Shown here piece after piece: positions 8,248-17,079 of a stretch of DNA of 64,000 nt (positions are counted from its first letter, which is position 1; every line of letters starts with the position of its first letter). The DNA is from Paenibacillus vini. Lineage in GTDB: Bacteria; Bacillota; Bacilli; Paenibacillales; Paenibacillaceae. The translations under genes were made by a program, and so were the position numbers. The notes beneath the pieces were generated by a model. The model had not been told where the DNA came from and made no database searches. It saw only the letters and a list, made by a program, of their open reading frames with translations. The DNA lies in contig NZ_BOSL01000019.1 of the NCBI RefSeq assembly GCF_018403325.1, positions 25,463 through 89,462 on the forward strand, read 5' to 3'.

Positions 8248-9141
8248 ATGCCGGAAAAAGATATTTCTTCTGTTGCCAATCTGATCATTATCACAGGCAT
8301 GTCTGGAGCCGGAAAGTCGTTGGCCGTAAGAAGCTTGGAGGATCTCGGATTTTTCTGCGTTGACAATTTGCCCCCGGTACTTATCCCTAAGTTTGCCGAA
8401 CTCATCGAGCAATCGAAGGGTAAGATCGCCAAAGTGGCGCTAGTCATTGACCTGCGCGGCCGGGAGTTCTTTACGGCGCTGTCGGAATCGCTCGGGTATA
8501 TCAAGGACCATTTTACGATCAAAAGCGAAATCCTGTTCCTGGACGCAACCGATGCCGTGCTTGTACAGCGGTATAAGGAAAGCCGCCGTCGCCATCCGCT
8601 GGCGCCGGAAGGAATGCCGCTCGACGGAATCCGGCTGGAACGCAAGATGCTCGAGGAACTGAAGTTGTCGGCAACTCAAGTGATCGATACCAGCAACATG
8701 AAGCCGGGGCAGCTTAAAGAAAAGATCATTTCCCGGTTCTCCCACTTGGAGAGCAGCAATTTATCTGTTAATATTACTTCTTTCGGGTTCAAGTACGGCA
8801 TACCGATCGACGCCGACCTGGTGTTTGACGTCCGTTTCCTGCCGAACCCGCATTATATAGAGCAGCTTCGTCCACACACGGGACAAGACAGTGAAGTATA
8901 TGATTATGTTATGAAGTGGCCGGAAACCCAGGTATTCCTGACCAAATTGCTAGACATGCTGCACTTCCTGCTGCCTCAGTATCATAAAGAGGGAAAAAGC
9001 CAGGTCATTATCGGGATCGGCTGTACCGGCGGCAAACACCGTTCGGTTGCGATCGCGGAATATTTGGGCCGGATGCTCGGGACCAGCGAAACGGAGAGTA
9101 TTCGCGTGAGTCACCGGGACGAGGGCCGGGACCGGCATTAG
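8248..9141 (+). CDS. rapZ: RapZ family nucleotide-binding protein (YvcJ)
   Basis: A 297-residue P-loop protein with Walker A GMSGAGKS near residue 16 and a C-terminal domain with the conserved [10 protein letters not shown] motif. In E. coli, RapZ adapts a small RNA for RNase E and binds glucosamine-6-phosphate. The Bacillus homologue YvcJ hydrolyses nucleotides and its role is less clear. The ATG at 8248 is preferred over an upstream TTG because GAGGAGGG lies 6 bp before it. The order rapZ-yvcK-whiA-HPr is conserved across Bacillota and the genes are probably one operon. Confidence 0.95.
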   Translation: MPEKDISSVANLIIITGMSGAGKSLAVRSLEDLGFFCVDNLPPVLIPKFAELIEQSKGKIAKVALVIDLRGREFFTALSESLGYIKDHFTIKSEILFLDATDAVLVQRYKESRRRHPLAPEGMPLDGIRLERKMLEELKLSATQVIDTSNMKPGQLKEKIISRFSHLESSNLSVNITSFGFKYGIPIDADLVFDVRFLPNPHYIEQLRPHTGQDSEVYDYVMKWPETQVFLTKLLDMLHFLLPQYHKEGKSQVIIGIGCTGGKHRSVAIAEYLGRMLGTSETESIRVSHRDEGRDRH

Positions 9142-9174
9142 AGGCCGCTCAGAAAGTCAAGAGGTGAGTCAGAA

Positions 9175-10164
9175 GTGATAGATCGGGCCAAGGAAGGAAG
9201 AGTGCCGCGAATCGTGGTGATGGGCGGGGGAACCGGCTTATCCGTCATGCTTCGCGGATTGAAGGAAAAGCCGCTCGATATCACGGCCATTGTTACGGTA
9301 GCCGACGATGGAGGCAGCTCCGGAATTCTCCGGAGCGAGCTGCAAATGCCGCCTCCAGGGGATATCCGCAACGTATTGACCGCGCTGGCGGACGTGGAGC
9401 CGCTGTTGTCGGATATGTTAAGCTATCGCTTTGCTTCCGGATCAGGTTTGGCCGGCCATAGCTTGGGCAACCTGATTCTAGCTGCGATTACTGACATTTC
9501 CGGCGACTTCGTCACCGCCGTCCGTGAGCTCAGCCGCGTGTTTGCCGTACGCGGGCGCGTATTGCCGGCCGCAGGCCAGGCCGTCGTGCTGCATGCGGAG
9601 ATGGAAGACGGATCGATTATTACGGGCGAATCCAAGATTCCGGAAGCCGGCGGCAAAATTAAGCGGATTTTTCTCGAGCCGGAAGAGGTCGAACCTTTAC
9701 CGGAAGCTGTCGAGGCTATCCGGGAAGCCGATGCGATTCTGATCGGACCGGGAAGCCTGTACACGAGCATCATTCCGAATTTGCTGGTGCCCAAGCTGGC
9801 CGAGGCGGTTCTGGAAAATGAGAGCGCGATTAAAATATTCGTCTGCAATGTGATGACCCAGCCGGGCGAAACCGACGATTACACGGTGAGCGACCATTTG
9901 CAAGCCGTGTATGAGCATGTGGGTCACCACTTGTTTGATTACGTCATTGTCAACGATGGCGAAATCCCGACCCAGGTCCAGGATTTCTACGCCGAGAAAG
10001 GCGCCAAGCCCGTTCAGGTCGATTGGGATGTTGTGACAGGCCGGGGCTATAAAGTCATCGCGGATACGCTTGTCCTGTTCCGCCGCTATTTGCGGCATGA
10101 TGCGGACAAATTGAGCCACCATATTTATCAGCTGGTGCAAAACTGGATTTTACGAAAGAGGTGA
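9175..10164 (+). CDS. yvcK: Gluconeogenesis factor YvcK/MgfK family
   Basis: A 329-residue protein of the CofD-like superfamily, with N-terminal [15 protein letters not shown] and [14 protein letters not shown] nucleotide-binding loops and later [15 protein letters not shown]. YvcK binds UDP-GlcNAc, is needed for growth on gluconeogenic carbon sources and affects cell-wall synthesis. A GTG start with AAGAGGTG upstream is used. It is 33 bp after rapZ and 5 bp before the favoured whiA start, so it is co-transcribed. Confidence 0.95.
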   Translation: MIDRAKEGRVPRIVVMGGGTGLSVMLRGLKEKPLDITAIVTVADDGGSSGILRSELQMPPPGDIRNVLTALADVEPLLSDMLSYRFASGSGLAGHSLGNLILAAITDISGDFVTAVRELSRVFAVRGRVLPAAGQAVVLHAEMEDGSIITGESKIPEAGGKIKRIFLEPEEVEPLPEAVEAIREADAILIGPGSLYTSIIPNLLVPKLAEAVLENESAIKIFVCNVMTQPGETDDYTVSDHLQAVYEHVGHHLFDYVIVNDGEIPTQVQDFYAEKGAKPVQVDWDVVTGRGYKVIADTLVLFRRYLRHDADKLSHHIYQLVQNWILRKR

Positions 10165-10169
10165 GTCCC

Positions 10170-11099
10170 TTGTCGTTTGCGGCGCAAACCAAAAAAGAAT
10201 TGACCATGGTCGAAGCCGATGCCTGCTGTGAACAGGCGGAGTTGTCCGCGCTGATTCGAATGAACGGTTCGGTTCAGGTTTCGAACAAAAAGGTCATTTT
10301 GGATATCTCAACGGAAAACGCCGCGATAGCAAGGCGGATTTATTCTTTGTTGAAGAAGCATTTCCAGATCCATACGGAACTTCTTGTACGTAAGAAAATG
10401 CGTCTCAAGAAGAACAATGTTTACATCGTACGGATCCCTGGCCGGGTTCAGGAAGTCCTGAAAGAACTTCATATTGTTTCGGAAGGATTTATTTTCACGC
10501 CCGGGATTAATCCGGAGCTTACCCGGAAAAACTGTTGTAAGCGGGCGTACCTGCGGGGAGCTTTTCTTGCTGGAGGCTCGGTCAACAATCCCGAAGGGTC
10601 TTCGTACCACCTGGAGATTTCCTCCATGTACGAAGAGCACTGCCAATCGCTGGTCGATCTGGCCAATGAGTTTCATCTGAATGCGCGCTGCATTGAACGG
10701 AAAAAAGGCTTTATTTTTTATATCAAGGAAGGCGAAAAAATCATCGAGCTGTTGAATATCATCGGTGCGCATCAGGCTTTGTTCAAATTCGAGGACGTGC
10801 GGATCATGCGAGATATGCGTAATTCCGTCAACCGGATCGTCAATTGCGAGACGGCGAACTTGAACAAGACGATCGGCGCGGCGGTACGGCAAATCGACAA
10901 CATCAAGCTGCTGCAGAAGGAAATGGGCCTGGAAAACCTGCCCGATAAATTGCGGGAGGTTGCCGAGGTGCGTCTGGCGCATCCGGATATGAACCTGAAG
11001 GAAGTCGGCGAGTTGTTAAAAGGGACGGTGAGCAAATCCGGTGTCAACCACCGGCTGCGCAAAATTGACGAGCTGGCGGAAAAAATTCGGGGGAGCTAA
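10170..11099 (+). CDS. whiA: DNA-binding protein WhiA
   Basis: A 309-residue protein. The N-terminal half resembles LAGLIDADG homing endonucleases (two-fold repeats, about residues 15-215, without evident catalytic acids). The C-terminal part (about 220-305) is a helix-turn-helix ending in [19 protein letters not shown]. In Bacillus it affects division and chromosome segregation; in Streptomyces it controls sporulation. The TTG at 10170 ([12 protein letters not shown]) is chosen because AGAGGTG sits 6 bp upstream; a GTG at 10161 overlaps the yvcK stop and lies within that site. Confidence 0.94.
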   Translation: MSFAAQTKKELTMVEADACCEQAELSALIRMNGSVQVSNKKVILDISTENAAIARRIYSLLKKHFQIHTELLVRKKMRLKKNNVYIVRIPGRVQEVLKELHIVSEGFIFTPGINPELTRKNCCKRAYLRGAFLAGGSVNNPEGSSYHLEISSMYEEHCQSLVDLANEFHLNARCIERKKGFIFYIKEGEKIIELLNIIGAHQALFKFEDVRIMRDMRNSVNRIVNCETANLNKTIGAAVRQIDNIKLLQKEMGLENLPDKLREVAEVRLAHPDMNLKEVGELLKGTVSKSGVNHRLRKIDELAEKIRGS

Positions 11100-11134
11100 A
11101 GTTGTTTTGCTAGTGTGACGCAGGCTGTGTATGA

Positions 11135-11140
11135 TATAAT
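11135..11140 (+). promoter_or_regulatory. Candidate -10 element upstream of HPr gene
   Basis: TATAAT preceded by TG (TGATATAAT) lies 67 bp upstream of the HPr start; no clear -35 is seen. HPr may therefore have its own promoter as well as read-through from whiA. Confidence 0.4.
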
Positions 11141-11206
11141 GATATAAATTATAAATGTTCACATTGTTGAACACGTGATCGAAATTGTAATAGGGGGTAA
11201 GGTTTG

Positions 11207-11476
11207 ATGATCAAAAACCCGGTAACCGTTCGTCTGAAAACGGGTCTTCACGCCCGGCCGGCGGCGCTTTTCGTTCAGGAAGCGAATAAATACTCGTCCG
11301 AAATTTTCGTTGAGAAAGACGATAAAAAAGTGAATGCCAAGAGTATCATGGGTATAATGAGCCTTGCCATCAGCACCGGCACCGAAATCTACATCAGCGC
11401 GGAAGGTGCAGACGCCGAGCAGGCTGCAAACGCTTTGATCAATCTGGTTAGCAAAGAGGAATTGGAGAACCAGTAA
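11207..11476 (+). CDS. HPr family phosphocarrier protein at the crh locus
   Basis: An 89-residue protein with the HPr fold. The PTS phosphorylation site His15 is intact in TGLHARPAA and the HPr-kinase site Ser46 is present in AKSIMGIM. In Bacillus the gene after whiA encodes Crh, which has Gln in place of His15 and only regulates. Here both residues are present, so the protein could serve PTS transfer as well as CcpA-dependent catabolite control. The ATG at 11207 has GGGGGTAAGG upstream. It is the last gene of the glcK-rapZ-yvcK-whiA block and is followed by a terminator. Confidence 0.93.
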   Translation: MIKNPVTVRLKTGLHARPAALFVQEANKYSSEIFVEKDDKKVNAKSIMGIMSLAISTGTEIYISAEGADAEQAANALINLVSKEELENQ

Positions 11477-11510
11477 GATTACTCCAATTCACTTTTGTTA
11501 TCCAACAAAA

Positions 11511-11561
11511 GAAGGGGATGACTCCGTTCATGCGAGCGGTTTCATCCCCTTTTGGTTTTTC
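11511..11561 (+). terminator. Rho-independent terminator
   Basis: AAGGGGATGA pairs with TCATCCCCTT and is followed by TTGGTTTTTC. It closes the rapZ-HPr operon. Confidence 0.85.
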
Positions 11562-11683
11562 AGGATTAAGCGATCGGTCATAACAGGAGTAAGATAATTT
11601 AATTTGATTATGGTATGTCCTGCAACATTTGATTCTGTATTGCGTTTAGTAGTTAAATTCACCAATAAATGGAGGGTCATGAC

Positions 11684-12439
11684 ATGAAAACCTGGATAAA
11701 GCCGGTAGGCGCAGTGTTAATAGCAGGAACTTTGCTGGTAGGAGGGACTTTTTTGAGTGGATCGATCAATTCCAACCATCCGGTCTATGCCGACAATGAG
11801 TTGCAGAAGAATATTATTAGCGTCGTAGGGAGCGGGGAAATTTCAGCCAAGCCGGATGTCGCTTATCTGTCGCTGGGCGTGGAAACACAGGCCGATACGG
11901 CAAAAGAAGCGCAAGCTGCAAATGCGGCAAAGATCGCTAAAATCAATACATTGCTGAAGGATACCTGGAAGATTGACGCGAAGGACATTCAAACCGGTCA
12001 ATTTTATGTACAGCCTAACTATACCTACACCGAAAAAGAAGGACAAAAGGTAAAAGGATACACCGCGCAGCATACGTTGAACGTGACTTATCGCGATTTG
12101 GCAAAAGTCGGTCAACTGCTGGACGGCGTTTCGCAAGCCGGAGCCAACCGCATCGACAATATCCGGTTTAGCACCGAGAATCCGGATCAATACCAGGAGC
12201 AAGTAATCGAGAAGGCGATGAACAATGCCAAGTTGAAAGCGGGAGCGATTGCCAAATCCGCCGGCCGCAGTCTTGGGGTAGTAGTAAGCGTAACGCAATC
12301 GGGCGGAGGAGAAACTCCGGTCTATATGCAAAATGAAGCTCTTCAGATGAAGACCATGGATTCAGCCGCGAGCACAGCTATTGAGCCGGGCGAAGTGACT
12401 TTGAAGACAACGCTCAGCGTCATTTTTGAAATGAAATAA
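11684..12439 (+). CDS. SIMPL (DUF541) domain exported protein
   Basis: A 251-residue protein with a signal peptide (about residues 1-30, ending near VYADN) and a SIMPL/YggE-type domain covering the rest (IISVVGSGEISAKPD, TGQFYVQPNYTY, AKLKAGAIAKSAGRSLG). Members oligomerise in the envelope and have been linked to oxidative-stress defence in E. coli, but the activity is undefined. The ATG at 11684 has GGAGG 8 bp upstream. It is monocistronic, lying between two terminators. Confidence 0.88.
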   Translation: MKTWIKPVGAVLIAGTLLVGGTFLSGSINSNHPVYADNELQKNIISVVGSGEISAKPDVAYLSLGVETQADTAKEAQAANAAKIAKINTLLKDTWKIDAKDIQTGQFYVQPNYTYTEKEGQKVKGYTAQHTLNVTYRDLAKVGQLLDGVSQAGANRIDNIRFSTENPDQYQEQVIEKAMNNAKLKAGAIAKSAGRSLGVVVSVTQSGGGETPVYMQNEALQMKTMDSAASTAIEPGEVTLKTTLSVIFEMK

Positions 12440-12448
12440 GAAACGAAT

Positions 12449-12500
12449 CGAAGCCGGGCTCAAGGCAGTTGTAACTGTCATGAGACTTGGCTTCTTTTTT
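12449..12500 (+). terminator. Rho-independent terminator
   Basis: A GAAGCC...GGCTTC stem is followed by TTTTTTG after the SIMPL gene; the loop is long. Confidence 0.65.
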
Positions 12501-12594
12501 GTACTGTTTTTTAGGGATATGTATGCACATATTATATCCGAGCCGTATGGTCTCACTATTTCACAATTTTGTTCACTGATGGAGGGATATGAGG

Positions 12595-13026
12595 ATGCGA
12601 TTACGGAGCAAGTGGATCACCGGGATTTTGTGCGTTGCCCTAATGATTGGATGCTATAGCCAAGCGGATATCGTCGCTGCTAAGGAGGAGCCGCCGCAGG
12701 GGTTTATTGAAATTGTGGATCTGGATAAAAACGTGCTGATCAAAAGAGTAAAGTTCGATAATGAGCTCAGCGATAAGATGAAGGTCGTTTTAGCTGACAT
12801 GCGACTGAACGGACGCAGCAACTTGGACTTTCCCAAAGGCATATTAATGAAGGTTCCGCTGCATACACGCGTGCACAACGAATGGTTTGACGATATGATT
12901 CGTGAGGCAATCGTCATATTTGAGCCTGGGCAGCAGCCCCTCGTCTTGCTATTTAACCGGAAGAATCAACCTGTTCTTTTTACAGCGTCAAGCGATGGGG
13001 GATTGTTGGGGTTAGTTAAGAATTGA
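12595..13026 (+). CDS. Hypothetical exported protein
   Basis: A 143-residue protein with an N-terminal hydrophobic segment (about residues 7-24). It is either a signal peptide cleaved near VAAKEE or a weak lipobox (LMIGC). The mature part is acidic and beta-rich with no motif I recognise. The second ATG (12595) is preferred because GGAGGG lies 8 bp upstream; the first (12589) is too close to it. No terminator is evident after it. The 230 bp that follow hold no gene I can support. Confidence 0.65.
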   Translation: MRLRSKWITGILCVALMIGCYSQADIVAAKEEPPQGFIEIVDLDKNVLIKRVKFDNELSDKMKVVLADMRLNGRSNLDFPKGILMKVPLHTRVHNEWFDDMIREAIVIFEPGQQPLVLLFNRKNQPVLFTASSDGGLLGLVKN

Positions 13027-13258
13027 GCACCGCCCTCCGGCACGGCGATAAGGATCCACTCACTCCCAGAAACCGAGCCCCTGCCGACTTGCTTGTGGTG
13101 GTATTAGGTTTATTTGGGTGAATTTAGGGTGTTAGAACTAATCGAATGGGGATAAAGCACCTTGAGTGAGACTCATGGGCCTGTTACTATCTTTAGGGAT
13201 TTATTCTAAAATTCGTAGGTAGTCCATTAAATGGTAGTGACGGGAGATGAGACGAGTT

Positions 13259-13942
13259 ATGGTCAAAAAGAAATGGGTGGCAGGCGCTACCATCATCGGA
13301 ATGCTGACAACAGGTGCCGCTGGAGTATATGCGGGAAGCAACCTGCAGGAAATCAAGGCTTATCTTAATACCAGTCTTGGCATCGTTGTAAATGACAAGG
13401 ATTTTAAACCGGTGGACAGTAAGGGTAAGGTACTGACTCCTATTACTTATAACAACACGACCTATCTGCCTGTAAGAGCCGTATCGGAGGCGCTTCAAGT
13501 TCCCGTTGAATTTGACGCTGCTAACAACAAAGTACGCATCGGCAGCAGCGGCGGATCTTCCGCCTCGCCGGTGGTCACACCTCCGCCGACTCAGACTGAG
13601 CCTCCGGCCACATCGGGGAGCTCTTCAAAGAGACCGCAGCATCTTCCTTCCGATTTTCCGCTTCCGGCAGACTTCAAGACAACTCATCTCAATGATACTA
13701 GTTCCGGCGGCAAAAAGTCCGTACTGATGATTTATAAAACAAAAGAAGACGCGAAAAAACTGAATGAGCTGTATTCCGATTATCTGAAGAAGCGCAGTTA
13801 TGCCGATGTGCTAAATGCTTCTACAGAATCCAGCGTATCCTTGATGGGAGAGAGCACGAAGGAAAGCTCTATGATTAGCAGCGGCTCCGAAAGGGATGCG
13901 GAAGGGTATATTGAAGTTACAATTAATTGGAGCGAGCTGTAA
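13259..13942 (+). CDS. Stalk-domain exported protein
   Basis: A 227-residue protein with a signal peptide (about residues 1-26, GAAGVYAGS). It has one copper-amine-oxidase-N-like stalk domain (about 28-98; ITYNNTTYLPVRAVSEAL and an FDAANNKVRIG end), a Ser/Pro/Thr-rich linker (about 100-130) and an unassigned C-terminal domain of about 95 residues. Stalk domains are common in Paenibacillus envelope proteins and act as beta-rich spacers or binding modules. ATG 13259 is taken because the in-frame ATG at 13247 is too close to the GGGAG motif. A strong terminator follows. Confidence 0.85.
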   Translation: MVKKKWVAGATIIGMLTTGAAGVYAGSNLQEIKAYLNTSLGIVVNDKDFKPVDSKGKVLTPITYNNTTYLPVRAVSEALQVPVEFDAANNKVRIGSSGGSSASPVVTPPPTQTEPPATSGSSSKRPQHLPSDFPLPADFKTTHLNDTSSGGKKSVLMIYKTKEDAKKLNELYSDYLKKRSYADVLNASTESSVSLMGESTKESSMISSGSERDAEGYIEVTINWSEL

Positions 13943-13963
13943 CAAGTTTGCAACATGTTTCTG

Positions 13964-14003
13964 AAAACAGGCTTCCGCCTTCCGGCGGGGGCTTGTTTCT
14001 TTG
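13964..14003 (+). terminator. Rho-independent terminator
   Basis: AACAGGCTTCCGCC pairs with GGCGGGGGCTTGTT and is followed by TCTTT. Confidence 0.8.
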
Positions 14004-14055
14004 TGGAACAGCATCGGCATTGCGCCCGAGATCCGGCAACCTCCCTAGAAAAGTG

Positions 14056-14084
14056 TTGTAACCGGGACTAAAACAAGGTATAGT
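14056..14084 (+). promoter_or_regulatory. SigA-type promoter of the pot operon leader
   Basis: TTGTAA, a 17-bp spacer, then TATAGT. Predicted start is near 14091, about 110 bp before potA. Confidence 0.65.
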
Positions 14085-14116
14085 GAATATGCAAAAAATG
14101 AATCGTTGGACCTGAT

Positions 14117-14149
14117 AAAGCCATACCAATGGATATGGCTTTTTTTTTC
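14117..14149 (+). terminator. Leader terminator upstream of potA (possible attenuator)
   Basis: AAAGCCATA pairs with TATGGCTTT and runs into nine T residues. It lies between the promoter at 14056-14084 and potA, so it would stop transcripts after about 55 nt unless overridden. The leader also holds a five-codon frame, ATG AAT CGT TGG ACC TGA (14098-14115). Confidence 0.65.
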
Positions 14150-14200
14150 TTAAAGCTGACTTTAACCACAATCACAACCTATGAAGGAGTTGCTGCATAA

Positions 14201-15169
14201 ATGATTGAATTGTCCGGGGTTGAAAAATACTTTGCTGGACAAGTCGTTGTGCACCCGCTTTCGCTCACCATTAAGGAAGGGGAATTCCTGACCTTGCTGG
14301 GCCCGAGCGGCTGCGGCAAGACAACGATTCTGCGCATGATCGCCGGATTCGAGTATCCGACCAAGGGGAAAATCCTGCTGGATGGTGCCGATCTGACGAG
14401 TCTGCCACCGAATCGCCGGGATTTGAACCTGGTCTTTCAGCATTATGCGTTGTTTCCGCATATGACGGTAGAGGACAATATCGCCTTCGGGCTGAAAATG
14501 AAAAAGCTGCCGGCCAAAGAGCAGCAGGAACGTATACAGGAAGCGGTAGAAATGACTCAGCTGACGCCGCTGGTCAAGCGTTATCCGCACCAGCTTTCCG
14601 GCGGACAGCAGCAGCGCGTAGCGATTGCCCGCGCGATTGCAAACAAGCCTAAGGTGCTGTTGCTGGATGAACCGCTAGGCGCACTGGATTTGCAGCTTCG
14701 GAAGAACCTTCAATCGGAGCTGAAGCATCTGCAGCGCAGTCTTGGTATTACGTTTGTGTACGTTACGCATGATCAGGAGGAAGCCATGATGCTGTCCGAC
14801 CGGATCGTGATCATGAACAGCGGTAAGGTTGAGCAAATCGGCACGCCGCGGGAAATCTACGCTACGCCGACTACGCTGTTTTCCGCTACATTTGTGGGAG
14901 AGAACAATATTTTCTCACAGGATGGGCGGTTGTTTGCCGTGCGTCCGGAAAAATTGAGGGCCGTCCGTTCGCAGGACGGAGCCAAGCGCATCGGCGAAGT
15001 GTTGGACGTCCTTTATTTGGGGAGCATCCATAAACTGGTCGTTCAGCTTGAGGATGAGCCGATGACGGTATCCATCGTACTTGATTTTACCGATGAACGC
15101 ACTTGGCAGGTTGGAGAGAAAGTCGGCGTAAATTGGAATACGGAGGATGAGGTGGTAATCGGGCCATGA
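14201..15169 (+). CDS. potA: Spermidine/putrescine ABC transporter ATP-binding protein
   Basis: A 322-residue ATPase that powers polyamine uptake. Walker A is GPSGCGKTT near residue 34, signature [14 protein letters not shown] near 132, Walker [13 protein letters not shown] near 152 and the switch His in [10 protein letters not shown] short TOBE domain (about 240-320) makes it slightly shorter than enteric PotA. AAGGAG lies about 15 bp before the ATG. Its stop overlaps the potB start by 4 bp. Transcription may be controlled by the terminator in its leader. Confidence 0.94.
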   Translation: MIELSGVEKYFAGQVVVHPLSLTIKEGEFLTLLGPSGCGKTTILRMIAGFEYPTKGKILLDGADLTSLPPNRRDLNLVFQHYALFPHMTVEDNIAFGLKMKKLPAKEQQERIQEAVEMTQLTPLVKRYPHQLSGGQQQRVAIARAIANKPKVLLLDEPLGALDLQLRKNLQSELKHLQRSLGITFVYVTHDQEEAMMLSDRIVIMNSGKVEQIGTPREIYATPTTLFSATFVGENNIFSQDGRLFAVRPEKLRAVRSQDGAKRIGEVLDVLYLGSIHKLVVQLEDEPMTVSIVLDFTDERTWQVGEKVGVNWNTEDEVVIGP

Positions 15170-16014
15170 AGAAATCTAGCATGGGCCTTCTGCCGGTCCT
15201 CCTGTGGCTGAGCCTGTTCCTGGTCGTGCCAATGCTGATCGTGGTAGGGATTTCTTTTATGAGCCGGGACGATCTCGGCAACGTGGTATTTCATTTTAAT
15301 CTCGACGCTTACGCCACGTTTTTCGACCCGCTTTATTTAGGCATTTATTGGGACACGATAGTCCTGTCCATAGTGACAACGGCCTTATGCCTGCTGCTCA
15401 GTTATCCGCTGGCCTATTATATTGCGAATGCCGGGCCGAAAATGCAGACTTGGGGACTCGCGTTAATCACGGTTCCGTTCTGGATCAATTTCCTGATCCG
15501 TACCTATGCTTGGGTGCTTTTGCTGCGGACGCAGGGCGTGGTCAACAATCTGTTGCTCGACTTAGGCTTCATCCAAGAGCCGCTTCAAATGCTTTATACG
15601 AAGGGGGCTGTGCTGCTTGGCATGGTATACACCTTCATTCCGTTCATGGTGCTGCCGATTTATGTGGCGCTGGAGCAAATGGACAAGAAACTGCTTGAGG
15701 CTGCCAGCGATCTGGGAGCGACCGGTTGGAAATCGTTCTGGCATATTACGCTGCCGCAAACCAAATCCGGAATCATGACCGGTTCGGTGCTGGTTTATGT
15801 ATCGACAACCGGAATGTTCGTGGTGACCGATATTCTCGGCGGAGCCAAATCGGCGATGATCAGCAACATTATCCAAAGCCAGTTTCTTGGGGCGCGAAAT
15901 TGGCCCTTCGGCTCTGCGCTGTCGGTTATTTTCGTGATCACGTCGCTGATCTTGATCGCCCTCTTCAATAAAGCCATGACATCCAGACACATGACTGCAA
16001 AGGAGGGGCGCTGA
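15166..16014 (+). CDS. potB: Spermidine/putrescine ABC transporter permease
   Basis: A 282-residue inner-membrane permease with six predicted transmembrane helices. It carries the ATPase-docking EAA loop LLEAASDLGATGWKSFWHITLPQTKSG near residue 170. It forms the channel with PotC. It overlaps potA by 4 bp and shares one base with the potC start (TGATG), so translation is coupled through the operon. Confidence 0.94.
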   Translation: MKKSSMGLLPVLLWLSLFLVVPMLIVVGISFMSRDDLGNVVFHFNLDAYATFFDPLYLGIYWDTIVLSIVTTALCLLLSYPLAYYIANAGPKMQTWGLALITVPFWINFLIRTYAWVLLLRTQGVVNNLLLDLGFIQEPLQMLYTKGAVLLGMVYTFIPFMVLPIYVALEQMDKKLLEAASDLGATGWKSFWHITLPQTKSGIMTGSVLVYVSTTGMFVVTDILGGAKSAMISNIIQSQFLGARNWPFGSALSVIFVITSLILIALFNKAMTSRHMTAKEGR

Positions 16015-16820
16015 TGAAGAGCAAGAATCACCCGCTGCTCGGGATCCATTCCCTGCTGGTCATGATCTTTATTTATTTGCCCATCGCCTTTATCATTGCG
16101 TATTCGTTCAACAGTTCTCGGCTTGCCGCGGATTGGAGCGGGTTTACGTTTGAATGGTACGTCTCCTTGTTCAGCAACCGCCGTGTCATGGAGGCGCTCA
16201 GCAACACGCTGATCGTGGCACTGGTATCGACCGTGTTCTCGACGCTGTTGGGAACGATGGCTGCAATTGCTATCCGTAAAGTCGGACGAAGAAGTAAAGC
16301 CGGCATAGGCGGGTTGCTTTATTTGCCGATTATTATTCCGGATATTATTATGGGCTTGTCTCTGCTTGTGCTATTTACCCAATTTCATATCCCGCTCGGC
16401 AAGTTGACGATTATTATCGCGCATATCACGTTCAGCATTTCTTATGTTTATGTGATTGTGACGACGAGACTGACCGGCATGGGAGGCCAGTTGGAAGAAG
16501 CGGCCCAGGATCTTGGGGCCGATGCTTGGCAGACCTTCCGCCATGTCACCCTGCCGCAGATTATGCCGGGGATCATCTCGGGAGCGATCATTGCATTCAC
16601 CATGTCGCTGGACGATTTCATGGTCAGCTTTTTCGTCAGCGGACCAAGCTCGACGACGCTGCCGATTTACATCTACGGACAGGTCAAACGGGGTATTTCC
16701 CCGGAAATTAACGCGCTTTGTACCCTATTGATCCTGGTGAGTGTGACATTGATTTTCTTGGCCCAGTTCGTGTTAAATAGAGGAAAGGGTCAGAAGAAAC
16801 GCTCTGTCTTACCGTTTTAA
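16014..16820 (+). CDS. potC: Spermidine/putrescine ABC transporter permease
   Basis: A 268-residue permease with six hydrophobic segments and the EAA loop LEEAAQDLGADAWQTFRHVTLP near residue 160. It pairs with PotB. AAGGAGGGG precedes the ATG. A gap of 259 bp, unusual in pot operons, separates it from potD; the gap holds a possible small gene and a fragment resembling the end of a coding frame. Confidence 0.94.
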   Translation: MKSKNHPLLGIHSLLVMIFIYLPIAFIIAYSFNSSRLAADWSGFTFEWYVSLFSNRRVMEALSNTLIVALVSTVFSTLLGTMAAIAIRKVGRRSKAGIGGLLYLPIIIPDIIMGLSLLVLFTQFHIPLGKLTIIIAHITFSISYVYVIVTTRLTGMGGQLEEAAQDLGADAWQTFRHVTLPQIMPGIISGAIIAFTMSLDDFMVSFFVSGPSSTTLPIYIYGQVKRGISPEINALCTLLILVSVTLIFLAQFVLNRGKGQKKRSVLPF

Positions 16821-16904
16821 CGGAGTTAGTTGATGGAATTATTACCAACGGGATCATCTATAAATTAGATGAACTAAAGAATAAGATGTAAGCAAGGGAG
16901 TAAA

Positions 16905-17075
16905 ATGATTCCGAAAAAGTGGAACGCTCGCCTTTGGATCCGGATTTCTACTGCATTTGATTCTATAAGATCAAGAAATCTGGAACCAACAGCGATTGTA
17001 GGAACATTTTATGTACTTGCTCCGCATCCATTCAATACTTCAACTTATCATAGATGTAAGAAAGAGAGGAGATAA
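16905..17075 (+). CDS. Possible small protein between potC and potD
   Basis: A 56-codon frame starting with ATG, with AAGGGAG 5 bp upstream, and ending 4 bp before the potD TTG start, which suggests coupling. The peptide is basic (MIPKKWNARLWIRIST at the start), has no membrane segment and matches nothing I know. The tidy ribosome binding site and position favour it; the absence of any recognised family and the low-complexity intergenic feel count against it. Confidence 0.3.
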   Translation: MIPKKWNARLWIRISTAFDSIRSRNLEPTAIVGTFYVLAPHPFNTSTYHRCKKERR

Positions 17076-17079
17076 AGAA

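Noticed and set aside
13080-13190. A third TAACG-box element after the hypothetical exported protein gene
   Set aside because: The phrase GGTTTATTTGGGTGAATTTAGG recalls a unit, but the TAACG boxes and 50-bp spacing are absent. (Only loose similarity.)
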